Source of the DNA: DATKKG01 sp035543015
Lineage (GTDB): Archaea; Thermoproteota; Nitrososphaeria; Conexivisphaerales; DTJL01
Reading direction: 5' to 3'
Assembly: GCA_035543015.1 (NCBI GenBank)
Contig: DATKKG010000075.1
Coordinates: forward strand, 111,420-175,419
Length of the DNA: 64,000 nucleotides
Both the position numbers and the translations under genes were made by a program. Shown here piece after piece: positions 25,332-31,933 of this stretch (position 1 is its first letter; every line of letters starts with the position of its first letter). The notes under the pieces were generated by a model that was not told where the DNA came from, ran no database searches, and was given only the letters and a program-made list of their open reading frames with translations.

Positions 25332-27245
25332 TTGATTCAGAGGAGTCAGAACGGAGGAAGGAACCAGAGCATCGTAGGGGTGATACTGCAGAACGTCCCC
25401 GCCGAGGCCCAGGTTGTCAGGGTGGAGTATGAAGGGCCAAGGATCGCCCTCTACTCCAAGAACCCGACCTTCTTCGACCACAACGAGTACATCATCCCCC
25501 AAATAGTCAACTCCCTCAAGAAGAGGGTCATCATCCGCGTGGACCAGTCAGTCAGGAAGCCCGAAGACGAGGCCCGCAACTTCCTCGCCTCCTGTATCCC
25601 CAAGGATGCGGGCCTGCAGAATATGTTCTTCGATGAGACCACTGGCGAGGCCATAGTGGACGTACGCCAGCCCAAGCTCATCAGCCCCGAAGTCTCCAAG
25701 CTCCTCGACACGACGGGGTGGCGCCTGAAGATCCGGAAGTCGTCCGACATCCCCAGCACCACCGTCCAGAACGTGCTCTACACGTTGAAGGCCACGCAGG
25801 ACGAGCGCCTGCAGTTCATGCGCTACACCGGCGAGAGGATATTCAGGCCCCGCATGAGCGACAGGAACGAGGTCAGGTTCACGGCCCTGGGGGGCTTCAA
25901 GGAGGTCGGCAGGTCCTCCATAATGATCGAGACTGACGACAGCAAGATCCTCCTCGACGGCGGCATCCATCCGGGATCGCGCAATCCGCCCGACTGCTAT
26001 CCGCGCCTGGACTGGATGACTTCAAGGCTTGGGGACCTGGACGCCATCGTCCTCAGTCACAGCCACCTGGACCATGTGGGCTTCCTTCCTATGCTGTACA
26101 AGTACGGCTACAAGGGGCCCCTCTACTGCACGGAGCCCACCCTGCACATGGTGGAGCTCCTGCTCACGGACGCCCTCAAGGTCTCGACCATGGAGGGCCA
26201 GTCCTACATGTGGGACCTGAAGGACCTCAGGTCGCTCGTCAGCCACATCATCCCGCTTCCCTACGGCATGGTCACGGACATATCGCCCGACGTCAAGCTC
26301 GTCCTGTACAACGCGGGCCACATCCTCGGCAGCGCCACTGTCCATCTCCACGTCGGCGAGGGCGCCCACAACATAGTGTACACCGGCGACTTCAAGTTCG
26401 CCAAGAGCCTGCTCCTCGAGCCGGCGTCTTTCAACTACCCGAGGGTCGAGACCCTCATCATGGAGAGCACCTACGGCAACAAGTCTGACATCTCTCCCCC
26501 AAGGGAGGAGACCGAGATGATGTTCGTCAACAGCATAAACTCCACCCTGAAGGGGGGTGGGAAGGTGCTCATCCCGGTGCCGGCGATCGGCCGCGCCCAG
26601 GAGATCATGCTGGTCCTCGACCTCTACATGCGGAACCACATCCTCTCCGAGGCCCCCATCTTCGTCGAAGGGATGATCAAGGAGGCCACGGCCATCCACA
26701 TGTATTACCCCGAATACCTGTCCAGGGAGCTCAGGGACAGGATCGTGGACCACGACGAAAACCCCTTCATCACGGAATACTTCACGGTCATCGACCACCC
26801 CAGCAAGAGGGAGGAAGCGCTCGCTTCTGGTCCCGCCATCATAATGGCCACCTCAGGCATGATGGAGGGAGGCCCGTCCGTTCAGTACTTCCAGGAGCTC
26901 GCCAGCGACCCCAGGAACAAGATCCTCTTCGTCTCCTACCAGGTGCAGGGGACGCTTGGACGACGCGTCCTCGACAACTCGCGTCAGGTGACCCTCGTCG
27001 AGGACGGGGGGAGGATGAAGATCGTCGACGTCAACTGCAGGGTGGAGAAGGTCGAAGGCTTCAGCGGCCACAGCGACTACAACCAGTTGATTCGCTACGT
27101 CGCTAAGCTGAGGCCGAAGCTTCAGAGGGTCATTGTGGGCCACGGCGAGAGGAAGAAGTGCGAGAACCTCGCGGAGTCCATCGAAAGGATCTTCAGGCTT
27201 CCAGCTTACCAGCCGAACGTCCTGGACAGCATAAAGCTATACTAG
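25332..27245 (+). CDS. fttA: FttA/aCPSF1 beta-CASP ribonuclease, transcription terminator
   Basis: Archaeal CPSF73 homologue that cleaves nascent RNA and terminates transcription. Residues 1-170 are two KH-like domains. The metallo-beta-lactamase core follows: FTALGGFKEVGRSSIMIET, SHSHLDHVGFLP (HxHxDH with Ser before), NAGHILGSATVHL, VYTGDFKF and LIMESTYGN. The beta-CASP domain has ATSGMMEGGPS, and the C-terminal motifs are VEGFSGHSDYNQL and VGHGERKKC. The 637-residue length is typical. TTG start two bases after the proteasome gene suggests one transcript. Confidence 0.96.
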   Translation: MIQRSQNGGRNQSIVGVILQNVPAEAQVVRVEYEGPRIALYSKNPTFFDHNEYIIPQIVNSLKKRVIIRVDQSVRKPEDEARNFLASCIPKDAGLQNMFFDETTGEAIVDVRQPKLISPEVSKLLDTTGWRLKIRKSSDIPSTTVQNVLYTLKATQDERLQFMRYTGERIFRPRMSDRNEVRFTALGGFKEVGRSSIMIETDDSKILLDGGIHPGSRNPPDCYPRLDWMTSRLGDLDAIVLSHSHLDHVGFLPMLYKYGYKGPLYCTEPTLHMVELLLTDALKVSTMEGQSYMWDLKDLRSLVSHIIPLPYGMVTDISPDVKLVLYNAGHILGSATVHLHVGEGAHNIVYTGDFKFAKSLLLEPASFNYPRVETLIMESTYGNKSDISPPREETEMMFVNSINSTLKGGGKVLIPVPAIGRAQEIMLVLDLYMRNHILSEAPIFVEGMIKEATAIHMYYPEYLSRELRDRIVDHDENPFITEYFTVIDHPSKREEALASGPAIIMATSGMMEGGPSVQYFQELASDPRNKILFVSYQVQGTLGRRVLDNSRQVTLVEDGGRMKIVDVNCRVEKVEGFSGHSDYNQLIRYVAKLRPKLQRVIVGHGERKKCENLAESIERIFRLPAYQPNVLDSIKLY

Positions 27246-27250
27246 GGCCT

Positions 27251-27568
27251 TCAGCCCAACGCACGCCATATCTTGACCTTGGGAGGAGTGATCACTATCC
27301 TCTCCTCGCCGAGGCGGGCTATGTCTCCGCCTATGCCCGTTGCGAACGCGTAGAGCTCCTCGACTGCCTGCTTGAGCTCCTCAATGCTCTTGTTGGCAAG
27401 CGGCGTTATCCTCAGTATGATGATGGTCCCGTTTCTGAGGTCCTCCTTGACCTTTGGCACTTCGTCGGCGCTCTTGATGGGGTACGCCTTGAGGTAGGTG
27501 ACCGCTTCCTTCTCATGCGTTTTGGTAGCAGCTTGACTCATCGACCTTTCACTGTCTTGGCTGAGCAT
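27251..27568 (-). CDS. sepF: SepF-like cell division protein
   Basis: Archaeal SepF, expected to anchor FtsZ to the membrane. The SepF core spans about residues 20-105: YLKAYPIKSADEVPKVKEDL, NGTIIILRITPLANKS, then GIGGDIARLGEERIVITPPKV. ATG 27568 is taken; ATG 27541 (MSQAATKTHEKE) is an alternative. It is convergent with FttA, five bases apart. No ftsZ or Cdv gene lies in the window. Confidence 0.83.
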   Translation of the reverse strand: MLSQDSERSMSQAATKTHEKEAVTYLKAYPIKSADEVPKVKEDLRNGTIIILRITPLANKSIEELKQAVEELYAFATGIGGDIARLGEERIVITPPKVKIWRALG

Positions 27569-27656
27569 CAATAGACGGATGGCTTGAATACCTAGCTAGG
27601 TAAATTATCCTCAACCAGTTACCAAAAAGCCTTAACGTCCGGCCCTTTCCGCTGCC

Positions 27657-28259
27657 GTGTTCAAATATCTCCAACTCCTGTCACAGCCCGTGAGCGAAGA
27701 CATTCGGGGGATGCTCCGGACGCTCGAAGCGTGCTCGGGAGCCAAGCGCGTCGAGAGGAAGGGCTGGAGGGCTGGCGCGGAGATCCGCGATCCCGAATCG
27801 GTCGCTGACCACATGTACGCCACCGCCCTGGCCGCGATGATGGCCGGCGACCTCTTCGATCTGGACGCCGAAAAGATGGTCAGGATGGCCCTGCTGCACG
27901 ACGTCTGTGAGGTGATCACCGGCGACATCCAGCCTGGCGAGATGGAGGCCTCCAAGAAGTCGAGGCTCGAGTCCAGGGCCCTGGCCAAGCTCCTCCGGCC
28001 TCTGCCGGCGAGGATTCGGAAGAAGTACCTTGCTGCCTTCGAAGAGTTCAACCGCGGCTCCAGCCGCGAAGCCCGCCTCGTGCGAGACCTTGACAAGCTC
28101 GAGATGGTCGTCCAGGCCGCGGAATACGAAAAGGAAGGCGTGAACTCGAAGCTGCTCCAGGACTTCTGGGCGACAGCAGAGGACCGGGTGAAGACCAAGG
28201 AAGGGAAGGAGATGCTCAGCTCTGCGGCTTCGCTCCGGCCTCGGCGTCCATCTCCTTGA
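27657..28259 (+). CDS. HD-domain 5'-deoxynucleotidase-like protein
   Basis: HDDC2/YfbR-type metal-dependent phosphohydrolase, expected to remove phosphate from deoxyribonucleoside monophosphates. The metal ligands are visible: His in ESVADHMYATALAAMMAG, the HD pair in MALLHDVCEVITGDIQPGE, and Asp in RDLDKLEMVVQAAEYE. GTG 27657 is the start (MFKYLQLLSQPV). Its last 44 bases overlap the convergent PUA-domain gene. Confidence 0.86.
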   Translation: MFKYLQLLSQPVSEDIRGMLRTLEACSGAKRVERKGWRAGAEIRDPESVADHMYATALAAMMAGDLFDLDAEKMVRMALLHDVCEVITGDIQPGEMEASKKSRLESRALAKLLRPLPARIRKKYLAAFEEFNRGSSREARLVRDLDKLEMVVQAAEYEKEGVNSKLLQDFWATAEDRVKTKEGKEMLSSAASLRPRRPSP

Positions 28260-28719
28260 CCGCGCTCCAGAACTTGTCCCCGACATAATGCAGGTTCTTG
28301 ACGACGGGACCCTTCTGCATGCCCTCGGCCTCCTCTTCGCCCACGATGGCGGTCCCGACGCAGAGGGCCTTGCCATGTCTTTCGTCCACAACGACCACGA
28401 CCGACCCCTGGGAGAAGGGGCCCTGGAACGAGCGTATTCCCGGCCTCATCACGTTGGCACCGTTGGTGACGAACTTGATGGCACCCATGTCGACAACCAC
28501 CTTGGGGAAGGCCTTCAGCAGCTCCTCGTCACCCAGGAACGGGACGAAGGCGCCCTTGTTGTCCACCACATTGTGGGAGCCAAGAGCCACGTTGAGGCCC
28601 TCCTCGATGACGCCCTTCCTTTCCGTAGCCAAAACTGGGGCGTTTACTCCCTTCCACTGAACGCGAAGGGCGTCTTCGATCTCCTTCAGTTCTCGCTTGG
28701 AATAGAAGTGGACCTTCAA
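28216..28719 (-). CDS. PUA-domain RNA-binding protein (MCT-1/Tma20-like)
   Basis: A 167-residue protein with a pre-PUA domain (KVHFYSKRELKEIEDALRVQ, residues 1-75) and a C-terminal PUA domain (VVVDMGAIKFVTNGANVMRPG, about 85-160). This is the layout of archaeal relatives of MCT-1/Tma20, which bind the ribosome or tRNA. I take TTG 28717-28719 as start because it puts the first residue at the domain edge and sits about 30 bases after a TATA element shared with the Sm gene; the frame is open further upstream. Confidence 0.82.
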   Translation of the reverse strand: MKVHFYSKRELKEIEDALRVQWKGVNAPVLATERKGVIEEGLNVALGSHNVVDNKGAFVPFLGDEELLKAFPKVVVDMGAIKFVTNGANVMRPGIRSFQGPFSQGSVVVVVDERHGKALCVGTAIVGEEEAEGMQKGPVVKNLHYVGDKFWSAVKEMDAEAGAKPQS

Positions 28720-28743
28720 GGGCTCTGCGGCTCTGAAGCGCGT

Positions 28744-28762
28744 TGCAAATTTAAATATATGG
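28744..28762. promoter_or_regulatory. shared bidirectional TATA region
   Basis: AAATTTAAATATATGGG lies between the divergent PUA and Sm genes. An AT-box here would serve the minus gene (start about 30 bases away, near leaderless) and the plus gene (start 40-55 bases away). Confidence 0.5.
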
Positions 28763-28800
28763 GTACAGACTCCCCCTCGACTGCGGAGAGAGAGACGAAA

Positions 28801-29034
28801 TTGGCTGCAGACATGACATTCAAGGTATTGAACGAAAGCATCGGAAAGACAGTGCTGATCAAGCTGAAAGGCGGGAAGGTCATCAGGGGTTCCCTTCAGG
28901 GGTTCGACCAACACATGAACCTGATACTCGAGGGATCTGAAGAGATGCTGGCCGAGGGGAAGTCCAACTCCCTGGGAACCATCGTCGTGCGCGGAGACAA
29001 CGTCGTGCTTATATCACCTCCCCCATTGGGCTAG
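28801..29034 (+). CDS. Sm-like archaeal protein (SmAP)
   Basis: Lsm-type RNA chaperone forming a heptameric ring. Sm1 (LNESIGKTVLIKLKGGKVIRG, SLQGFDQHMNLILEGSEE) and Sm2 (GTIVVRGDNVVLISPP) are both clear. TTG 28801 gives 77 residues, and ATG 28813 (MTFKVLNES) is an equally likely start. A purine-rich run lies just before. It is followed after 26 bases by rpl37e, a pairing common in archaea. Confidence 0.93.
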   Translation: MAADMTFKVLNESIGKTVLIKLKGGKVIRGSLQGFDQHMNLILEGSEEMLAEGKSNSLGTIVVRGDNVVLISPPPLG

Positions 29035-29060
29035 GAAACCCTAGGTCGGATGATTGACTC

Positions 29061-29228
29061 TTGAAAGGAACTCCGTCCGCTGGCAAGCACAGCAAACACA
29101 AGACTCACATAATCTGCCGCCGCTGCGGAAACGTCACCTACAACGTCCACTCCAAGAAGTGCTCCAAGTGCGGTTTCGGCGCGTCGCCCAAGCTCAGGTC
29201 CTACAGCTGGGCCAAACGCCCCGACTGA
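29061..29228 (+). CDS. rpl37e: ribosomal protein eL37
   Basis: A 55-residue zinc-ribbon protein of the large subunit. From TTG 29061 it reads MKGTPSAGKHSKHKTHIICR; the zinc cysteines are C-R-R-C and C-S-K-C; it ends in FGASPKLRSYSWAKRPD. All eL37 landmarks are present. It is the last housekeeping gene before the A+T-rich island. Confidence 0.93.
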   Translation: MKGTPSAGKHSKHKTHIICRRCGNVTYNVHSKKCSKCGFGASPKLRSYSWAKRPD

Positions 29229-29699
29229 GCCGTCTTTCATTGATAATCCGTTAATTAACGTTTCCGTTACGGATATATCAACACTAGATTCAGAGGTTCG
29301 TCAGACCCCTGAGACCATAGCAAAGCGATAAGGTGTGATCTGATATTATAAGTCTTTAAGTTACGCGTGGGGTAATCATGTTAGTCAAATGCACTAGCTG
29401 ATGGAAAGGATCTGGTTCAGGGCTGGTTTTGGGCTCAATAGGTTAATCATCTTTAAGTTATTGAAAACAATTGGTTAATCAAACGAGAAGGCAGCTGCGT
29501 GGGCTTGGACATGCGAAGAAATGGAGGCTGGGTTACGCGTGGGGTTTCTGGTTTAGTTAAGTGGGCTAGTCAGGTCACCAACCGAAACGCCTAAGTTGTC
29601 CATGACTGCCATATACAATGAAGGGAAACGCAATCCAAGCGCTCTCGTAGTTCGAAGCTCCTAACCGTCATTTTCGTTTGGGGAATTGGGTTAGCCATC
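29229..29699. other. A+T-rich noncoding left end of the island, with short direct repeats
   Basis: No gene is seen in these 471 bases. They hold a perfect 12-base palindrome CGTTAATTAACG (29249-29260), a TCCGT/ACGGA inverted pair (29263-29273) and several short direct repeats: TCTTTAAGTTA at 29353-29363 and 29450-29460; GTTACGCGTGGGGT at 29360-29373 and 29532-29545; GGTTAATCA at 29441-29449 and 29473-29481. The composition drops sharply in G+C directly after rpl37e. Confidence 0.6.
29497..29510 (+). repeat. copy 1 (partial) of the GGCTTGGAC repeat
   Basis: GCGTGGGCTTGGAC matches 30872-30885 exactly over 14 bases. It lies in noncoding sequence at the left of the island. Confidence 0.5.
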
Positions 29700-30269
29700 A
29701 TGGCACTTGGTGCGTATGCCTGGCTTGGAAACGGGAACCTCTATGGGATTGGGGCCATTCTTACTGGTGCTTGGTATCTCGTGATGTGTCTCTGGGTAAT
29801 TGCTCGAAGCCGCCACAAGGTATCTCGCCCGAGTGCATCTCCCTCTCAAATAGGACTATTGCCGGAGTCCGATCCAAATCCGTTCGCGAATCCTCCAGTG
29901 GACTTGACGGCCAGACCCATGGGCGCCTCTCTGCTGTCAGCTTCAGCGGGATTGGTCCAAATAGCGGCTGGATACCTCTACGTCGCTCGATGGGCCTTGC
30001 TTCCACCTTTGTTCGGACCTCCTCTTGCATATGGCTCCTGGAATGCTGCATGGGGAACGATCTTGTTTTTCTTTGGCCTACGGATGTTTACGGACCCTCC
30101 CGATCACAGGTTCTGGGGAGAAGCCATCCTTCTCGTCTCATTCATGAGCATTACAACGGGTGGAGGTATGGTAGTAGGGTTAGTCCTTGGCGTCATTGGA
30201 GGGTACTTAGGAGTCAAATGGAAGCAGCCGCTGATGCCCCTCAACCGCCTGCTGGAAGATGCCTCCTGA
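29700..30269 (+). CDS. hypothetical multi-pass membrane protein
   Basis: A 189-residue protein from ATG 29700 with hydrophobic segments at about residues 12-34, 75-95, 115-127 and 140-170, and a Pro-rich linker (PSASPSQIGLLPESDPNPF). I do not recognise the family. The frame is open for 26 codons before the ATG and encodes a basic stretch followed by a hydrophobic run (KLLTVIFVWGIGLAIM) but has no ATG, GTG or TTG. The real N-terminus may therefore have been lost by a frameshift near the ATG at 29618. It is part of the mobile island. Confidence 0.6.
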   Translation: MALGAYAWLGNGNLYGIGAILTGAWYLVMCLWVIARSRHKVSRPSASPSQIGLLPESDPNPFANPPVDLTARPMGASLLSASAGLVQIAAGYLYVARWALLPPLFGPPLAYGSWNAAWGTILFFFGLRMFTDPPDHRFWGEAILLVSFMSITTGGGMVVGLVLGVIGGYLGVKWKQPLMPLNRLLEDAS

Positions 30270-30336
30270 CTACTTGAATACCAACTCCAGACAGAGGGGA
30301 ATCCAGTCGAGCGTTACTGTATCCCTATGGCGCGGA

Positions 30337-30354
30337 GGCTTGGACCTGCTCAGA
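30337..30354 (+). repeat. copy 2 of the GGCTTGGACCTGCTCAGA repeat
   Basis: GGCTTGGACCTGCTCAGA at 30337-30354 is identical to 30877-30894. The context CGCG(G/T)-G is also similar. It touches the stop codon of the minus-strand membrane gene. Confidence 0.6.
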
Positions 30355-30814
30355 GGGTCTCGTCCGTTGGCTGTCTGTTCTGAAGAGAAGCGATGATAAT
30401 CAGTGCACCGCCAACAATACCGAATGTGCCAAGGATGGCGATGAAGAGGCCCAAGCCAAAGCCAGCCAACACAAAGACCTTTTGGATGAACACCCATACC
30501 GGTGATCCTGCAAGTATGCAGACGGTGCCGAGGAGGATTCCCCTTCTGCGAGAAAAGGGCAGTTTGGCGTGCTTTCCTTGACTAGTGAGTTCGAAGAATC
30601 GTCTGGCTCGATGCCTGTACCACGGCGTGATGAATAGCCCATAGAACACAGCTCCAATCAGAAAGAAACCCCAGTCCAGATTGCCATAATAGAATGATGC
30701 TACACAAGCGACTGCGATCAGAATGGGAATCATGAGCCAGACCGTGAAGAAGTGAGGAGAGGTTTCGTCTTCCTGACTATCTGATTCCGACCCTCCCTCC
30801 AACGTACCGCCCAA
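30350..30814 (-). CDS. hypothetical four-helix membrane protein
   Basis: A 154-residue protein starting at TTG 30814. It has an acidic N-terminus (SESDSQEDETS) followed by hydrophobic segments at about residues 24-43, 48-63, 91-105 and 112-143, with a basic loop RHRARRFFELTSQGKHAKLPF in the middle. The topology suggests a small integral membrane protein. No family is recognised. It is the last gene of the island's minus-strand cluster. Confidence 0.6.
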   Translation of the reverse strand: MGGTLEGGSESDSQEDETSPHFFTVWLMIPILIAVACVASFYYGNLDWGFFLIGAVFYGLFITPWYRHRARRFFELTSQGKHAKLPFSRRRGILLGTVCILAGSPVWVFIQKVFVLAGFGLGLFIAILGTFGIVGGALIIIASLQNRQPTDETL

Positions 30815-30876
30815 GCTACGTCCCTATCATACTGCACATCTCCCACTCATAAACGGAATGGATGGGTCAGCGCGTG

Positions 30877-30894
30877 GGCTTGGACCTGCTCAGA
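30877..30894 (+). repeat. copy 3 of the GGCTTGGACCTGCTCAGA repeat
   Basis: Identical 18 bases to 30337-30354, here preceded by GCGTG as at 29497. The two full copies flank the minus-strand membrane protein gene (30350-30814). Confidence 0.6.
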
Positions 30895-30973
30895 ATGAGG
30901 CCGACTTCAGGTCTTGGTCTGGCATAGGCGGTAGCTTTGGCACACGGGAATGGCGCTTCTGTCTTGCAGTGAC

Positions 30974-31081
30974 TTACTTCTTGCGCCTCTTGGGCTGGAA
31001 CGCCTTGTTGGCATTCTTGACTAGGGCTTTTCCGTCTTTGGCCATTTGGTTGATTGGGTTCTTCGGCTTCTTTTGGGGCAT
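30974..31081 (-). CDS. tiny basic protein, unknown
   Basis: A 35-codon minus-strand frame starting at ATG 31081: it opens MPQKKPKNPINQMAKDGKAL and ends in AFQPKRRKK. Lys and Arg make up about a third of it, and it is predicted helical in the centre. It is co-oriented with the nuclease genes upstream and the membrane gene downstream. A plus-strand frame covers the same bases (30858-31142) but has no recognisable features and opposes the cluster, so I favour this one. A nucleic-acid-binding role is a guess from charge alone. Confidence 0.5.
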   Translation of the reverse strand: MPQKKPKNPINQMAKDGKALVKNANKAFQPKRRKK

Positions 31082-31129
31082 CTGTTCTCGCTTGATGGGA
31101 GGCCTTAGCAGGCTATTTCCTTTGCGTCG

Positions 31130-31267
31130 TCAGGCCGAGTGATAGAAAGTTACCCTCTTCCTGCGTTTGGAGGGTACCTCTGCCTTGAATGAAACTCTGC
31201 CCTCCTTCGTGCGGAATGACACTTTTCTTGTGGTCTTCGATTTGGCAAGGAAGCTGGCTCTGCGCAT
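31130..31267 (-). CDS. tiny basic protein with repeated V-S-F-R-T-K motif
   Basis: A 45-codon frame from ATG 31267. Its centre reads RKVSFRTKEGRVSFKAEVPS followed by KRRKRVTF, so a V-x-F strand occurs three times, separated by basic residues. The VSFRTKxGRVSFxA core closely resembles the neighbouring 24-residue gene (VHFRTKSGEKVSFLA). This suggests tandem paralogues forming a small beta-hairpin. It starts nine bases after that gene's stop. Unknown function. Confidence 0.52.
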   Translation of the reverse strand: MRRASFLAKSKTTRKVSFRTKEGRVSFKAEVPSKRRKRVTFYHSA

Positions 31268-31276
31268 TTGCCAATC

Positions 31277-31351
31277 CTACTTCTTCTTTCGTTTTCTTGC
31301 CAAGAACGATACTTTCTCGCCGCTCTTGGTTCGGAAATGGACTCGTTTCAT
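31277..31351 (-). CDS. 24-residue basic peptide with F-R-T-K motif
   Basis: Very short frame from ATG 31351: MKRVHFRTKSGEKVSFLA followed by six basic residues (RKRKKK). It stands in the gap after the small nuclease gene and directly before its longer paralogue. A weak GGTGGTGA purine run lies about ten bases upstream. The similarity to the next frame in the same order and strand is the main reason to believe it is coding. Confidence 0.45.
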   Translation of the reverse strand: MKRVHFRTKSGEKVSFLARKRKKK

Positions 31352-31417
31352 CTATTGTGAGTCACCACCTACTAGAATAATAACCTTTGTCGGCGGAAGA
31401 AACGAGGAAGTTTGGAG

Positions 31418-31828
31418 TTAGAAGAGCCAGCTAGTCTTCTTCTTCTTGGGAGGTTTGTAGTCCATCAGTCTGACATGGTGCTTTCTGGCTGTCTTGCGTG
31501 CGGCAGGTGTGTAGCCACTCTTTGAAACGAAGATGCCTCGCTTTACGATGTTCTTGTCTCGTTTGACTTTCTTCGCGAACTTCTCCACCATCGCCGCCGA
31601 AACCGGACTCTTGAGATTCTTGACTTCAACGGAAGCCTTTCCTGTTCTCGTCTGAACGATTATGTCGTGCTCGCCACTAGCCGTCCGCAACCGGTTTGTC
31701 ACTGGCTTCATGCCTCTCCGCCCCAGGAACTTCCTTACCTTTGTCTCCCCGATTTTCCCCTTTCTGTAGGCGGTCCTCCCTCTGTTCTTCTTCGTCCTCT
31801 TTCGTCGTGGTTCTCCCCAGATGGACAA
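31418..31828 (-). CDS. PD-(D/E)XK nuclease-like protein
   Basis: A 136-residue basic protein from TTG 31828. The segment GKIGETKVRKFLGRRGMKPV, then GEHDIIVQTRTGKASVEVKN, carries the Glu, Asp and E-V-K arrangement of PD-(D/E)XK nucleases such as Mrr-like or archaeal Holliday junction resolvases. Both ends are strongly basic (RRKRTKKNRGR; KPPKKKKTSWLF), consistent with DNA binding. The exact substrate is unknown. It follows the larger nuclease gene on the same strand in the island. Confidence 0.7.
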   Translation of the reverse strand: MSIWGEPRRKRTKKNRGRTAYRKGKIGETKVRKFLGRRGMKPVTNRLRTASGEHDIIVQTRTGKASVEVKNLKSPVSAAMVEKFAKKVKRDKNIVKRGIFVSKSGYTPAARKTARKHHVRLMDYKPPKKKKTSWLF

Positions 31829-31933
31829 ATCCCGTTGCTTCTTTACGCATAGGTTGTTGATAGGGTTTCTGGGTCCGGTTTTGGACGGGAGGACCGAGGC
31901 TGGGGTTTTTGGCCCCTTCCAACTGATTGAGTT

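Noticed and set aside
30858..31142. 94-codon plus-strand frame with a hydrophobic segment
   Set aside because: It opposes all neighbouring genes from 33.4 to 30.3 kb and lies over two compact minus-strand frames that each have an ATG and a basic composition; its hydrophobic run is the complement of Lys-rich codons.
31677..31922. 81-codon minus-strand frame overlapping the small nuclease
   Set aside because: It is out of frame with the PD-(D/E)XK protein over most of its length and shows no motif; it reads as a shadow of the Arg/Lys-rich nuclease N-terminus.
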